Positions 56,048 to 64,000 of a stretch of 64,000 nucleotides of DNA are shown in pieces. The stretch is from VRUE01 sp963745915. GTDB taxonomy: Bacteria > Actinomycetota > Thermoleophilia > Solirubrobacterales > 70-9. Location of the stretch: positions 434,001 through 498,000 of the forward strand of contig CAVUZA010000002.1 in assembly GCA_963745915.1 (NCBI GenBank), written 5' to 3'. Made by a program: the position numbers and the translations under genes. The notes below the pieces were generated by a model. The model worked only from the letters and a program-made list of their open reading frames with translations, was not told the DNA's origin and did not search any database. Every line of letters begins with the position of its first letter. Positions within the stretch are counted from its first letter, which is position 1.

Positions 56048-56856
56048 TCCTCCTCGCCCTCCTCGCGGTAGTAGCTGAGGAAGACCTCCTCCAGGGTCGG
56101 CCGCGCATACTCGGCGCCGCGCACGCCGGGCATCCGGCGCACCCGCTCGAGCTCGACCGGCTGGTCGAACTCGACCTCGACCCGGCGCCGCTCCACCGTC
56201 CGTCCCAGCAGGTCCTCCATCCGCTCGACCGCGACCAGCCGCCCGCCGCGGACGATCGCCACCCGGTCGCAGACCCGCTCGACCTCGTCGAGCTCGTGCG
56301 AGGAGAGGAAGACGGCGCAGCCGCGCTCGCGTTCCTCGCGCACCAGGTCGAGGAACTCCTCCTGCATCAGCGGGTCGAGGCCGCTGGTCGGCTCGTCGAG
56401 GATCAGCAGCTCCGGCCGGTGGAAGAGGGCGAGGACCAGGCCGACCTTCTGGCGGTTGCCGCGCGAGAGCTCGCCCAGCGGCCGCTCGAGGTCGGCGTGG
56501 AAGCGGCGGGCCAGCTCGGCGGCGCGGGAGAGGTTCTCGACGCCGCGCAGCTTCGCCAGCAGCGCCAGCGCCCGGGCGCCGGTCTCCTTGCGGCCGAGGC
56601 CGAAGTCGCCGGGCAGGTTGCCGAGCCGGGCGCGGATCGCGACGCTGTCGCGGCGGCTGTCGAGGCCGAAGAGGCGGGCGCTGCCGCAGCTCGGGTGCAG
56701 GAGGTCGAGCAGGGTGCGGATCGTCGTCGTCTTGCCGGCCCCGTTGGGGCCGAGGAAGCCGAACGCCTCGCCCGCCTCGACCGTGAGCGAGACGTCCTCG
56801 ATCCCCCGGGCGGAGCCGTAGAACTTGGTCAGCGCCTCGGTCTCGACGATCGCCAC
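56044..56856 (-). CDS. ABC transporter ATP-binding protein
   Basis: 270 residues. Walker A GPNGAGKTTTIRTLLDLL near residue 38, ABC signature LSRGNRQKVGLVLA near 132, Walker B LLILDEPTSGLDPL, H-loop SSHELDEVERV. The C-terminal extension (RRVEVEFDQPVELERVRR) is normal for ABC-2 exporters. The next gene overlaps by four bases and gives its membrane partner. Confidence 0.95.
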   Translation of the reverse strand: MAIVETEALTKFYGSARGIEDVSLTVEAGEAFGFLGPNGAGKTTTIRTLLDLLHPSCGSARLFGLDSRRDSVAIRARLGNLPGDFGLGRKETGARALALLAKLRGVENLSRAAELARRFHADLERPLGELSRGNRQKVGLVLALFHRPELLILDEPTSGLDPLMQEEFLDLVREERERGCAVFLSSHELDEVERVCDRVAIVRGGRLVAVERMEDLLGRTVERRRVEVEFDQPVELERVRRMPGVRGAEYARPTLEEVFLSYYREEGEEE

Positions 56857-56865
56857 GTGGTGAGG

Positions 56866-59010
56866 CTAACCGGGGCTGGCGACGCCGCCGCCGACCGAGG
56901 GCGCAGGGGCCGGAGCGGGTTCAGGCGCCGGTGCGGGCGCCGGTTCGGGTGCGGGAGCGGCTTCGGCCTGACCGCCGCCCTTGTCGCCGCCTTTGCCGCC
57001 CTTGCCCGGCTTGCCGTCTTCTTCGGCTTCTTCTTCGCCTTCGTAGTCGTATTCGTATTCGTCTTCGCTGGAGCCCGAGCGGGTGTGTTCGCTGTCGAGC
57101 GCTTCGAGGTCGGGCAGGCTGGCGGGCTGGACGAAGTCCGGGCAGTCACCGGCGACCGCCGCTTCCATGTAGGAGCGCCAGATCGGGCCGGCGGTCGGCC
57201 CGCCGTAGCCGGTCGCTTCGCGCGACTGCGGGTGGCCGACCCAGACCGCGGTCGCGAACAGCGGCGTGTAGCCGACGAACCAGGCGTCGGAGAGGTCCTC
57301 GGAGGTGCCCGTCTTGCCGGCCGCGGCCGAGCAGCCCATCGAGGTGTAGCCGGCGCCGGTGCCGCTGGTGATCACGCCCTCGAGGATGCGAGTGACTTCG
57401 TAGGCCTCGCCCTCGCTCAGCACCCGCTCGCCGTCGTCGGGGCTGGTTTCCTCGACCTTGCCGTCGGGGAACTCGACCCGCTGCACCGCGGTCGCGTCGT
57501 GGTGGACGCCGCCGTTGGCCAGGGTCGCGTAGGCGTCGGCCATCTCCAGCGGGGTGACGCCTTCGGAGAGGCCGCCGATGCCCTCGGCCGGGACCGAGTC
57601 GAGGGTCGAGGTGACGCCCATTTCGTGCGCGGTCTCGGTCACCGCTTCCGGGGTGACGTCGAGGTCGAGCTGGGCGAAGATCACGTTGACCGAGTGCTGG
57701 GTCGCCGAGGTCAGCGACATCGTGCCGCCGCCGGGCTCGGCGTTGTTAACCACCCAGTCGGGGCCGCCGCCGGGGATCTTCAGCGTCTTCGGCGAGCGGC
57801 CGTCGTAGTAGGTGGTGTCGGGATCGACGCCCTGCTTGATCGCCGTGGTGAGGACGAAGGTCTTGAACGAGGAGCCGGGCTGGCGGTGCGCCTGCCAGGC
57901 GTAGTTGAACTGGTCTTCGGAGGCGAAGCCCTTGGTCGAAGCGAGGGCGACGATCGCGCCGGTTTCGGGGTCGACCGAGGCGAGGCCCGCGGCCGGCCCG
58001 CCTTCGGGGTAGCAGACGCCGCAGGAGTCGACCGCTTCCTGCGCCCGTTCCTGCAGCTCGGGGTCGATCGTCGTGTAGGCCTTGAGGCCGCCGTTGCGCA
58101 CGGTGTTGATCCCGTACTTGTCGATCAGCTCCTGCTGGACGAGGTCGAAGAGCAGCGGGTCGCGGATCTCGCGGTACTTGTGGCCCGGGCTGAGGCCGAT
58201 GCCGCTCTTCACCACGCGCTGGTATTCCTCGCCGTCGATGTAGCCCTCGTCGCGCATCGCGGCGAGCACGTCGTTGCGGCGGTTGAGCGCCGCCTGCGGG
58301 TCGAGGAACGGGTTGTATTCGGAGGGCGCCTGGGGCAGGCCGGCGATCAGCGCCGACTCGCGCAGGTTGAGGTCCTTGGCCGGCTTGCCGAAGTAGGTCT
58401 GCGCCGCGGCCTCGACCCCGACCGCGGTCTCGCCTTCGACCGTGCCGTAGGGGGCGGTGTTGAGGTAGGCGGTGAGGATCGATTCCTTGGAGTGCTCTTC
58501 CTCCTCCTCGTAGGCGAGGTGAGCTTCGATCAGCTTGCGCTTGATCGTCTCCTCGGGTTCGGGGATGTAGAGGTTGCGGACCAGCTGCTGGGTGATCGTC
58601 GAGGCGCCCTGCACCGGCTTGCCGCCGGCGAGCAGGTTCTTCCAGGCGGCGCGGGCGATTCCGGCCGGGTCGACGGCGCCGTGCTCGAAGAAGTTCTTGT
58701 CCTCGATCGCGACCGTGGCGTCGCGCAGGGTCTGCGGCATCGCCCGCCCGGGCACCGGCTGGCGGATGTTTTCGGACTGGATGAAGCCGATCAGGCTGCC
58801 GTCGGCGGCGTAGATCGCCGAGGAGCGGCCCTTCTGCACCGGCTTGAGGCTGGAGAGCGGCGGCGCCGACTCGTAGACGTCGATCGCCCAGCTGCCGCCG
58901 ACGCCGAGGGCGATCGCGCCCGCGACAGCGAGGATCCCCAGGGGGATCAGCAGCTTCTTCGATCTCGAGGTGTGCGACTTGCGGCGTCGCAGTCGCGTCC
59001 GGCGCGCCAT
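56866..59010 (-). CDS. Bifunctional penicillin-binding protein 1A
   Basis: 714 residues. Short basic N-terminus and one membrane helix (LLIPLGILAVAGAIALGVGGSW). Glycosyltransferase domain: TVAIEDKNFFEHGAVDPAGIARAAW with the catalytic Glu, GASTITQQLVRNLY, KLIEAHLAYE. Transpeptidase domain: Ser in RQPGSSFKTFVL, SVN in QHSVNVIF, and AAGKTGTSEDLSDAWF. The C-terminal 90 residues are acidic, then Pro/Ala repeats (APAPEP type), probably a flexible cell-wall tail. It builds and cross-links peptidoglycan. Confidence 0.95.
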   Translation of the reverse strand: MARRTRLRRRKSHTSRSKKLLIPLGILAVAGAIALGVGGSWAIDVYESAPPLSSLKPVQKGRSSAIYAADGSLIGFIQSENIRQPVPGRAMPQTLRDATVAIEDKNFFEHGAVDPAGIARAAWKNLLAGGKPVQGASTITQQLVRNLYIPEPEETIKRKLIEAHLAYEEEEEHSKESILTAYLNTAPYGTVEGETAVGVEAAAQTYFGKPAKDLNLRESALIAGLPQAPSEYNPFLDPQAALNRRNDVLAAMRDEGYIDGEEYQRVVKSGIGLSPGHKYREIRDPLLFDLVQQELIDKYGINTVRNGGLKAYTTIDPELQERAQEAVDSCGVCYPEGGPAAGLASVDPETGAIVALASTKGFASEDQFNYAWQAHRQPGSSFKTFVLTTAIKQGVDPDTTYYDGRSPKTLKIPGGGPDWVVNNAEPGGGTMSLTSATQHSVNVIFAQLDLDVTPEAVTETAHEMGVTSTLDSVPAEGIGGLSEGVTPLEMADAYATLANGGVHHDATAVQRVEFPDGKVEETSPDDGERVLSEGEAYEVTRILEGVITSGTGAGYTSMGCSAAAGKTGTSEDLSDAWFVGYTPLFATAVWVGHPQSREATGYGGPTAGPIWRSYMEAAVAGDCPDFVQPASLPDLEALDSEHTRSGSSEDEYEYDYEGEEEAEEDGKPGKGGKGGDKGGGQAEAAPAPEPAPAPAPEPAPAPAPSVGGGVASPG

Positions 59011-59051
59011 TCGACCGCAAATTGTAGGCAGCCCGCTAGCCTTGCTCGCCG

Positions 59052-59429
59052 ATGAGCCGCTTTCTGCACACCTGCTACCGGATCGGCGAGATCGATCGCT
59101 CGGTCGCCTTCTACGAGAAGCTCGGCTTCGAGGAGGTGCGCCGGATGCCGATCGGCGACGAGGCGATCAACGTCTTCATGGCCCTGCCGGGCGAAGAGCC
59201 GCGCCTCGAGCTGACCTACAACCACGGCGTCACCGGCTACGAGCACGGCACCGGCTACAACCACATCGCCCTCCTGGTCGACGACCTCGACGCGACGGTC
59301 GCCGCCCTCGCCGAGCAGGGCGTCGACCCCGAAAAGCCCCCCTACCGCCCCGGCGGCCGCACCGAGGGCCACCGCATCTGCTTCTTCCGCGACCCCGACG
59401 GCTACCGGATCGAGCTGATCGGCGAGTAG
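59052..59429 (+). CDS. gloA: Lactoylglutathione lyase (glyoxalase I)
   Basis: 125 residues. Metal ligands are in place: His in LHTCYRI, Glu in PRLELTYNHG, His in GYNHIALLVDD and Glu in YRIELIGE. Region YRPGGRTEGHRICFFRDPDG is typical. It detoxifies methylglyoxal as its thiol adduct; actinobacteria usually use mycothiol, so the natural thiol is uncertain. Divergent from the PBP1A gene with a 41-base gap. Confidence 0.9.
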   Translation: MSRFLHTCYRIGEIDRSVAFYEKLGFEEVRRMPIGDEAINVFMALPGEEPRLELTYNHGVTGYEHGTGYNHIALLVDDLDATVAALAEQGVDPEKPPYRPGGRTEGHRICFFRDPDGYRIELIGE

Positions 59430-59515
59430 CGGCCCGATCGAATCTCGGCGCGGTTGACGCGGAGGTCCGGTCAGGCGATCCTGGGAGTACCAGTCACCAA
59501 CCCCAGGAGGCAGAG

Positions 59516-59815
59516 ATGATCTGCGCGCTCACCGTTCGCAAGCTCAAGCCCGGCAGCTACGACCAGTTCCGCGAGGCGTTCATGGGAGAGATGGAGGAGG
59601 AGCCGCCGCCCGGCTTCGTCCGCTTCAACATGCTGCGCAACGCCGAGGACCCCGACGAGGTGATCTCCTTCGGCTTCTTCGACGGCAGCGTCGAGCAGCT
59701 GCGCGAGACCGCCGCCAAAGAGGGCTACTCCGACCAGATGGAGCGAATCGCCCCCTTCGTCGAGTCGGTCGGCGCCGACGGCCTCTACGAGATCGTCGAG
59801 GAGCGAATCCCGTAG
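59516..59815 (+). CDS. Small ABM/EthD-like protein
   Basis: 99 residues; CAGGAGGCAG just before the ATG. The start MICALTVRKLKPGSYDQFREAFMGEM, then FVRFNMLRNAEDPDEVISFGFFDGSVEQL and MERIAPFVESV, has the ferredoxin-like alpha/beta rhythm of the antibiotic-biosynthesis-monooxygenase family. Such proteins are often homodimers. Substrate and role unknown. Confidence 0.65.
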   Translation: MICALTVRKLKPGSYDQFREAFMGEMEEEPPPGFVRFNMLRNAEDPDEVISFGFFDGSVEQLRETAAKEGYSDQMERIAPFVESVGADGLYEIVEERIP

Positions 59816-59836
59816 GCGCCCAGCACATGTGGTAGT

Positions 59837-59881
59837 CCGTGGGCATATAATGCCCACTCAGTGGTTAGAATATGCCCACGG
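59837..59881. promoter_or_regulatory. Promoter with -10 box inside an operator-like repeat
   Basis: GTGGGCATATAATGCCCAC (59839-59857) is an inverted repeat containing a consensus TATAAT at 59846-59851. The half-site recurs at the start codon so that CCGTGGGCATA and TATGCCCACGG (59871-59881) also pair. A protein bound here would cover both -10 and start of the DUF4143 gene. Confidence 0.6.
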
Positions 59882-61107
59882 ATCGAGCCATAACTCCCCG
59901 CCTGCTCGCCGCCCTGGCCGACACCCCGGCCCTGATGCTGGTCGGGCCGAGGCAGGCCGGCAAGAGCACCCTGGTCCGGGAGATCGCGGCCGGAGCACAC
60001 CCGGCTCGCTACCTCAGCCTCGACGACCTGCGCACGCTGGAAGCCGCACGCGCCGATCCGGTCGGGTTCGTCGAGGATGTGGACGAGCCTGTGGTCATCG
60101 ACGAGATCCAGCGGGCGCCCGAGCTGCTGCTGCCGATCAAGGCGGCAATCGACCGCGACCGACGACCCGGACGCTTCATCCTCACCGGATCGGCACAGGT
60201 GATGTTGCTGCCGAGAGTGTCGGAGTCGCTTGCCGGGCGGGTCGAGGTGCATACCCTCTGGCCCTTCTCCCAAGCGGAGATCGAGGGCGTCCCGAGCCGC
60301 TTCGCCGAGCACCTGCTGGGTGCCGAGCCGCCGCCACCGGCTGGCGCGATCTCGCGCGAGGAGCTGAGCGAGCGGGTCGCCCGCGGGGGCTTCCCCGAGG
60401 CCGTTCAGCGCAGCGCCGACCGCCGCGCGGAGTGGGTCGACGCCTACCTATCCGCCGTCGTCCAGCGTGACCTCCACGACCTGGCCAACATCGAGCGGCT
60501 GGCCGAGGTGCCGGCGATCCTCGCCTCGCTCGCCGCCCGCGTGCGCGCCCCGCTTAACACGACCGACCTGAGCAGCTCGGTGGGCGTGCCCCGAAGCTCG
60601 CTCGACCGCTACCTGACCCTGCTCGAGCACGTCTTCCTGGTCCGCAGGCTTCCGGCCTGGCACACGAATCGCATCCGCCAGATCACCAAGTCACCCAAGC
60701 TGCTGCTCGCCGATTCCGCGGTGCTCGCCAATCTGCTGCGCGCCGACGAGAAACGCCTCGCTGAAGACTCCCTCCTGCTCGGCGACGCGGTCGAGTGCTT
60801 CGTCGGCATGGAGCTGGCCAAGCAAATCGGCGCCTTTCCCCGGCGCGCGTCGCTGATGCACATGCGCACCGCGAAGGGTGCCGAGGTCGACTTCGTCGCC
60901 GAGGGGTCCGACGGCCGTCTGGCGGGGGTTGAGGTCAAGTCCTCCTCCACCGTGCGGAGCGACGACTTCAGGCACCTGGCGGCGATGCGTGATCGGCTCG
61001 ACGGCGATCGCTTCGGCAAGGGCATCGTCCTCTACCGGGGCGGCGAGCGGCTCTCCTTCGGCGACCGCCTCGAAGCATGGCCGCTGGCGACACTCTGGAC
61101 CGCCTGA
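59872..61107 (+). CDS. DUF4143-type AAA ATPase
   Basis: 411 residues. Walker A LVGPRQAGKSTLVREIA near residue 25, Walker B VVIDEIQRAPELL near 80, sensor FILTGSAQV; then the DUF4143 part with VARGGFPEAVQR, VQRDLHDLANIERLAEVP, and a nuclease-like end TAKGAEVDFVAEGSDGRLAGVEVKSSS. Function of the family is not settled; many are mobile, defence-related or orphan genes. It has its own promoter with an operator-like repeat. No partner gene is next to it. Confidence 0.9.
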   Translation: MPTDRAITPRLLAALADTPALMLVGPRQAGKSTLVREIAAGAHPARYLSLDDLRTLEAARADPVGFVEDVDEPVVIDEIQRAPELLLPIKAAIDRDRRPGRFILTGSAQVMLLPRVSESLAGRVEVHTLWPFSQAEIEGVPSRFAEHLLGAEPPPPAGAISREELSERVARGGFPEAVQRSADRRAEWVDAYLSAVVQRDLHDLANIERLAEVPAILASLAARVRAPLNTTDLSSSVGVPRSSLDRYLTLLEHVFLVRRLPAWHTNRIRQITKSPKLLLADSAVLANLLRADEKRLAEDSLLLGDAVECFVGMELAKQIGAFPRRASLMHMRTAKGAEVDFVAEGSDGRLAGVEVKSSSTVRSDDFRHLAAMRDRLDGDRFGKGIVLYRGGERLSFGDRLEAWPLATLWTA

Positions 61108-61141
61108 AACGCTGACCGAGGGGAACGCGTTGCACCTTGGG

Positions 61142-61654
61142 TCAGGCGCGGCCTTCGAGCTCGTACTCGCGCAGGAAGCCCTCGAAGAGGCGGCGGTGGC
61201 CCTGCTCGTCGTGGAGGATCTCGATCGCCATGTCCTGGGTGACCGGGTCGATCTTGTCGGTCTCCTCGACGATCCGGGTGTAGTGCTCGATCGCGCCGGT
61301 CTCGGCTTTGATCACGCCGCGGATGATGTGGACGACGTCGGTCTGCTCCGCCGACGGCTGCAGGTAGGACTGCTCGGGCTCGAAGCCTTCCGAGCCGGGG
61401 ACGACGCCGTAGAGCTCCTTGATCCGCTCGGCGAACCGCTTGGCGTGGCCCAGCTCCTCCTCGACGTCTTCGGCCAGCGACTCCTTGATCTCCTGGGCCC
61501 GGACGCCGTCGAGGTTGACCGAGGCCGCCAGGTAGCTGGTCACCGTCTCGATCTCCATCCAGTAGGCCCTGGTCAAGAGGTCGATCACGTGGTCGCGCTG
61601 CTCTGAGCTCGCCCCGTCGAAGATCCCCTTGCTGTTGGTGACGCTGGCGTCCAT
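61142..61654 (-). CDS. Ferritin-like di-iron protein
   Basis: 170 residues from ATG 61654 (a TTG one codon earlier also possible). Two pairs of carboxylate/histidine motifs: AYWMEIETVTSYLAA with LAEDVEEELGHAKRF, and VIKAETGAIEHYTRIV with ILHDEQGHRRLFEGF, forming a four-helix bundle with E-x-x-H sites. It may store iron or scavenge peroxide, like bacterioferritin or DUF-type ferritins. It is downstream of nothing on its strand; about 250 bases separate it from the insertion sequence. Confidence 0.85.
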   Translation of the reverse strand: MDASVTNSKGIFDGASSEQRDHVIDLLTRAYWMEIETVTSYLAASVNLDGVRAQEIKESLAEDVEEELGHAKRFAERIKELYGVVPGSEGFEPEQSYLQPSAEQTDVVHIIRGVIKAETGAIEHYTRIVEETDKIDPVTQDMAIEILHDEQGHRRLFEGFLREYELEGRA

Positions 61655-61657
61655 CAA

Positions 61658-61904
61658 ATCCCGCTCCTCGGTTCGCTTGGCAGTGGCCCTCCGCTACCCG
61701 ATCCGGCCCACGGCAATCGCCGCAGCCACTACGCTTTACATAGGACTTCGGCAGCGGAAGGACCGTCGACTCGACCGGGATCGCCCTGCTGGTCACCGCG
61801 CTCGAGCGCCGCCGCCTCGGTGAAGGTGCCGGCCGCGAGCCGGATCTCGGCGGCGTTGCCGAAAGGGCCCGGTCCCCCAACATGCGGGGAACAGGTACTG
61901 CTTA
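61658..61904. other. Gap between the ferritin-like gene and the insertion sequence
   Basis: About 247 bases. A short plus-strand frame near 61768 reads VDSTGIALLVTALERR, reminiscent of the end of a STAS anti-sigma-antagonist domain, but there is no start or full domain. The end at 61871-61894 can form a loose hairpin. Probably remnants. Confidence 0.35.
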
Positions 61905-62858
61905 GTGACTATCCGAGAACTCCCGGGCCCGGCAGGAGTTATGTAGCCCCAGGCTGAAACGGCAAGGCACATCCCTCGCAAAAGGAGAGTGCCTTGCCGG
62001 TTGCCGACACTACCCCCGAACGTCCCCTGCCGACGATCTGGGAGATCCCCGACGAGCTTTGGGAGCGGATAGAGCCGGTCCTCCTGCGCCGTTACCCGGT
62101 TGCGCCAACCGGTCGGCCACGGGCCGACCTGCGCTTGGTGCTGGACGCAATCGTCTACCGAATGCGCTCGGGGGTGCAGTGGAACCGGCTGCCGCGCTCC
62201 TTCGGGGCGAACTCCACCGTCCACGGCTGGTTCCAGCGCTTCGTCGCCGACGGCGTCCTGGAGGAAGTCTGGGCCGCCCTCGTGGCCGAGTGCGACGATC
62301 TGGATGCGGTCCTTTGGGAGTGGCAGGCCGCCGACGGGGTGATGGGCAAGAGCCGCTTCGACGGCGACAAGCGAGGCCCCAACCCCACCGACAGAGCCAA
62401 GATGGGGACCAAGAAGCACCTGTTGGTCGAGCAGGACGGCGGACCTCTCGGAGTCGTTGTCGACGGCGCCAACGTCAACGACCACAAGCTGCTTCAAGCC
62501 ACGATCGAGGGGACCGTGATCGAGCGTCCCGACCCCGAGGACGTGACCCAGCACCTCTGTCTCGACAAGGCCTATGACAACCGACCCACCGAGGCGGTCT
62601 GCGAGGAGGCCGGCTACGTGCCGCACGTCCGGCGGATCGGCGAGGAGAAGCTCGACCGGGCCGGGGAGAAGACTCATCCGGCTCGGCGCTGGGTTGTCGA
62701 GCGCACGATCGCCTGGCTGCAGCGTTGTCGCGCGATCCTGGTCCGCTATGACAAGAAGGCCGAGAACTACGAGGGCCTGATCCAGCTCGCCTGCGCGCTG
62801 CTTTGGTGGCGGCGGCTGGACCGGCTCACTCGACCCGAGAGAGTTCTCGGATAGTCAC
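61905..62858 (+). mobile_element. Complete IS5-type insertion sequence, 954 bp
   Basis: Terminal inverted repeats GTGACTATCCGAGAACTC at the left and its exact complement at the right (18 bases). A three-base direct repeat TTA flanks it (61902-61904 and 62859-62861), the TNA-type duplication of IS1031-like members. One transposase gene fills it. Repeats and gene are intact, so it may be active. The right-hand TTA is also the stop codon (TAA) of the neighbouring permease gene. Confidence 0.92.
61994..62854 (+). CDS. IS5 family transposase
   Basis: 286 residues, complete. PTIWEIPDELWERIEPVLL start; LVLDAIVYRMRSGVQWNRLPRSFG is the IS5-family helix region; the DDE residues are expected in SRFDGDKRGPN/KKHLLVEQDGGPLGVVVDGANVNDHKLL, LCLDKAYDN and RRWVVERTIAWLQRCRAILVRYDKK (Y-(2)-R-(3)-E-(6)-K-like region). 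It moves the element by cut and paste. Ends just before the right inverted repeat. Confidence 0.93.
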   Translation: MPVADTTPERPLPTIWEIPDELWERIEPVLLRRYPVAPTGRPRADLRLVLDAIVYRMRSGVQWNRLPRSFGANSTVHGWFQRFVADGVLEEVWAALVAECDDLDAVLWEWQAADGVMGKSRFDGDKRGPNPTDRAKMGTKKHLLVEQDGGPLGVVVDGANVNDHKLLQATIEGTVIERPDPEDVTQHLCLDKAYDNRPTEAVCEEAGYVPHVRRIGEEKLDRAGEKTHPARRWVVERTIAWLQRCRAILVRYDKKAENYEGLIQLACALLWWRRLDRLTRPERVLG

Positions 62859-63626
62859 TTAGGCGCGCAACTTATATCCGCGGCTGAATAGCCGCAGGTT
62901 GACCATGAAGATCGCCGCCGTCGCCGCGGTGAGGGCGAGCAGCGAGAGCGCGATGCTGACTTCGGTGAAGCCGACGAAGCCGTAGCGGACCAGGTTGATC
63001 ATGTAGTAGATCGGGTTGAAGTGGGTCAGGGTCTCGAACGGCTGCGGCAACAGGGTGGCCGAGTAGAAGACGCCGCCGAGGAAGATCAGCGGCTGCAGGA
63101 CGAAGGTCTGGGCGAAGGCGACGTCGTCGAACTGCTCGGCGCGGACGCCGATCAGCACCCCGAGCTGGGAGAAGAAGAAGCCGACGAGGAAGAGCGACGG
63201 CAGCAGGACGAGGATGTGGTCGACCGGCAGGTCGACCAGCAGCGAGGCGGCGCCGAAGGTGAGCAGGGCGACGATCAGGCCGCGGGCGAAGCCGCCGAAG
63301 GAGAAGGCGAGCAGCAGCTCCAGCGGCGAGGCGGGCGAGGAGAGCTGGTCCTGGATCGCCCCCTGGAACTTCTGCTGCAGGATCGAGGAGGAGTTGTTGG
63401 CGAAGGCGTTGATCGACCACGACATCATGATCAGGCCGGGGATGACGAAGACGACGTAGTCGATCCCGTGCAGGTCGCCGACGCGCGAGCCGAGCGCCGC
63501 GCCGAAGACCGAGATGTAGAGGAAGGTTTCCAGCAGCGGCGCGCCGATCGTCTGCTTCTTGATCTTCATGAAGCGGTTGACCTCGCGCCGCCAGAGGGTG
63601 GCGAAGCGGATCTGGGCGGCGCTCAC
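62859..63626 (-). CDS. ABC-2 type transporter permease
   Basis: 255 residues. Six helices; FATLWRREVNRFMKIKKQTIGAPLLETFLYISVFGAALG and LQQKFQGAIQDQLSSPASPLELLLAFSFGGFARGL, followed by FLGGVFYSATLLPQPFETLTHFNPIYYMINLVRYGF, are the ABC-2 (DrrB/NodJ-like) pattern. It forms an exporter with the ATPase upstream (four-base overlap). The IS5-type element is inserted directly at its stop codon, leaving the protein intact. Confidence 0.9.
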   Translation of the reverse strand: MSAAQIRFATLWRREVNRFMKIKKQTIGAPLLETFLYISVFGAALGSRVGDLHGIDYVVFVIPGLIMMSWSINAFANNSSSILQQKFQGAIQDQLSSPASPLELLLAFSFGGFARGLIVALLTFGAASLLVDLPVDHILVLLPSLFLVGFFFSQLGVLIGVRAEQFDDVAFAQTFVLQPLIFLGGVFYSATLLPQPFETLTHFNPIYYMINLVRYGFVGFTEVSIALSLLALTAATAAIFMVNLRLFSRGYKLRA

Positions 63627-64000
63627 GAGACGCTGACCTCGACGTGGGAGCGGGAGAGCTCCTTGCGGCAGACCAGGGCCAGGTAGGCGTCCTCGAGGCT
63701 GGCGACCCCGTAGCGGGAGGCGAGCTCGGCGCTCGTCCCCTCCCCCACGATCCGGCCCTCGTTGATGAAGGCGATCCGGTCGCAGAGCTGTTCGGCCTCC
63801 TCCAGGTAGTGGGTGGTGAGCAGGATCGAGGTGCCCTCCTGGTTGATCCGCTGCACGTAGTGCCAGAGCTCGAGCCGCAGCTCGACGTCGACCCCGGCGG
63901 TCGGCTCGTCGAGGATCAGCAGCCGCGGCCGGTGCATCATCGCCCGCGCCAGGATCAGCCGCCGCTTCATCCCGCCCGAGAGCGTGCGCGTGCGTTCGTC
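63623..64000 (-). CDS. ABC transporter ATP-binding protein, 3' part
   Basis: Open to the right edge, so the N-terminus with Walker A is outside the window. Visible are the ABC signature LSGGMKRRLILARAMMH, Walker B LLILDEPTAGVDVELR, the H-loop TTHYLEEAEQLCDR and the end INEGRIVGEGTSAELASRYG. It is of the DrrA/ABC-2 exporter class and pairs with the permease. Confidence 0.93.
   Translation of the reverse strand, partial: DERTRTLSGGMKRRLILARAMMHRPRLLILDEPTAGVDVELRLELWHYVQRINQEGTSILLTTHYLEEAEQLCDRIAFINEGRIVGEGTSAELASRYGVASLEDAYLALVCRKELSRSHVEVSVS

Noticed and set aside
61768..61823. STAS-like peptide VDSTGIALLVTALERR
   Set aside because: No start, no full domain, and the frame breaks soon; treated as a possible remnant only.
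61871..61894. Loose hairpin with a GTTCCCCGCATG strand beside the insertion sequence, similar to the 9733-9769 palindrome
   Set aside because: The stem is only about seven pairs with a mismatch, and the similarity to the other palindrome is short; it may be a remnant but cannot be shown.

Overview
The window is 64 kb of high-GC, densely packed DNA. It most likely comes from an actinobacterium of the Thermoleophilia/Solirubrobacterales type. This is inferred from an FprA-type ferredoxin reductase, a HemQ-type coproheme decarboxylase, a deazaflavin (F420)-type nitroreductase, repeated acyl-CoA dehydrogenase/enoyl-CoA hydratase/CaiB genes, many GTG/TTG starts and four-base stop-start overlaps. 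No rRNA, tRNA or CRISPR was seen.

Layout. 1-2.5 kb: end of hemQ, a PAS/zinc-ribbon protein, fprA. 2.5-8.8 kb: an FKBP lipoprotein with a damaged start, DegV, ErpA, two exported proteins, a Grx4-BolA pair, a small membrane-protein operon, and a nitrilase-TetR pair with a clear operator. 8.8-17.4 kb: lipid and CoA metabolism (SDR, MerR, CaiB, BKACE, carboxyltransferase, enoyl-CoA hydratase, acyl-CoA dehydrogenase), plus a 21-codon ORF with a near-perfect Shine-Dalgarno. 17.4-25 kb: MFS, adenylate cyclase, truncated globin and response-regulator/thioredoxin-reductase-like fusion, then Abi-alpha-like, DUF445 and a second acyl-CoA dehydrogenase. 25.0-30.6 kb: an integrated island bounded by a 36-bp imperfect direct repeat of the dehydrogenase 3' end. 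It carries an integrase fragment, small HTH regulators and a three-gene lower-GC ABC-3C-type conflict operon. 30.6-32.0 kb: an AbiE toxin-antitoxin pair in reversed gene order. 32-41 kb: flavodoxin, GNAT, SDRs, F420 enzyme, lactonase-like, PlsC, glpK and amidase. 41-53.3 kb: glycosyltransferase, ATPase, stand-alone biotin carrier protein, enoyl-CoA hydratase, glycosylase, GGDEF, bioB-bioF-bioD, MarR with a DHA2 exporter, and a frameshifted bioA. 53.3-64 kb: a large exported protein, ABC exporter, PBP1A, glyoxalase, DUF4143 ATPase, ferritin-like protein, a complete IS5-type insertion and a second ABC exporter.

The most unusual feature is a set of long, near-perfect palindromes (about 30-55 bp), at least fourteen in 64 kb. 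Three are exactly 49 bp with the same ends, and they lie inside the reading frames of merR (immediately after the start codon), glpK and bioD. The glpK and bioD copies are 45/49 identical, although the genes are unrelated and 10 kb apart, and they are read in different frames. Each adds about 16 residues that I do not expect from the family. This resembles the in-frame palindromic elements of Rickettsia. A second family has two copies, just upstream of an acyl-CoA dehydrogenase and of bioA. I regard this set as the best candidate for an undescribed system here.
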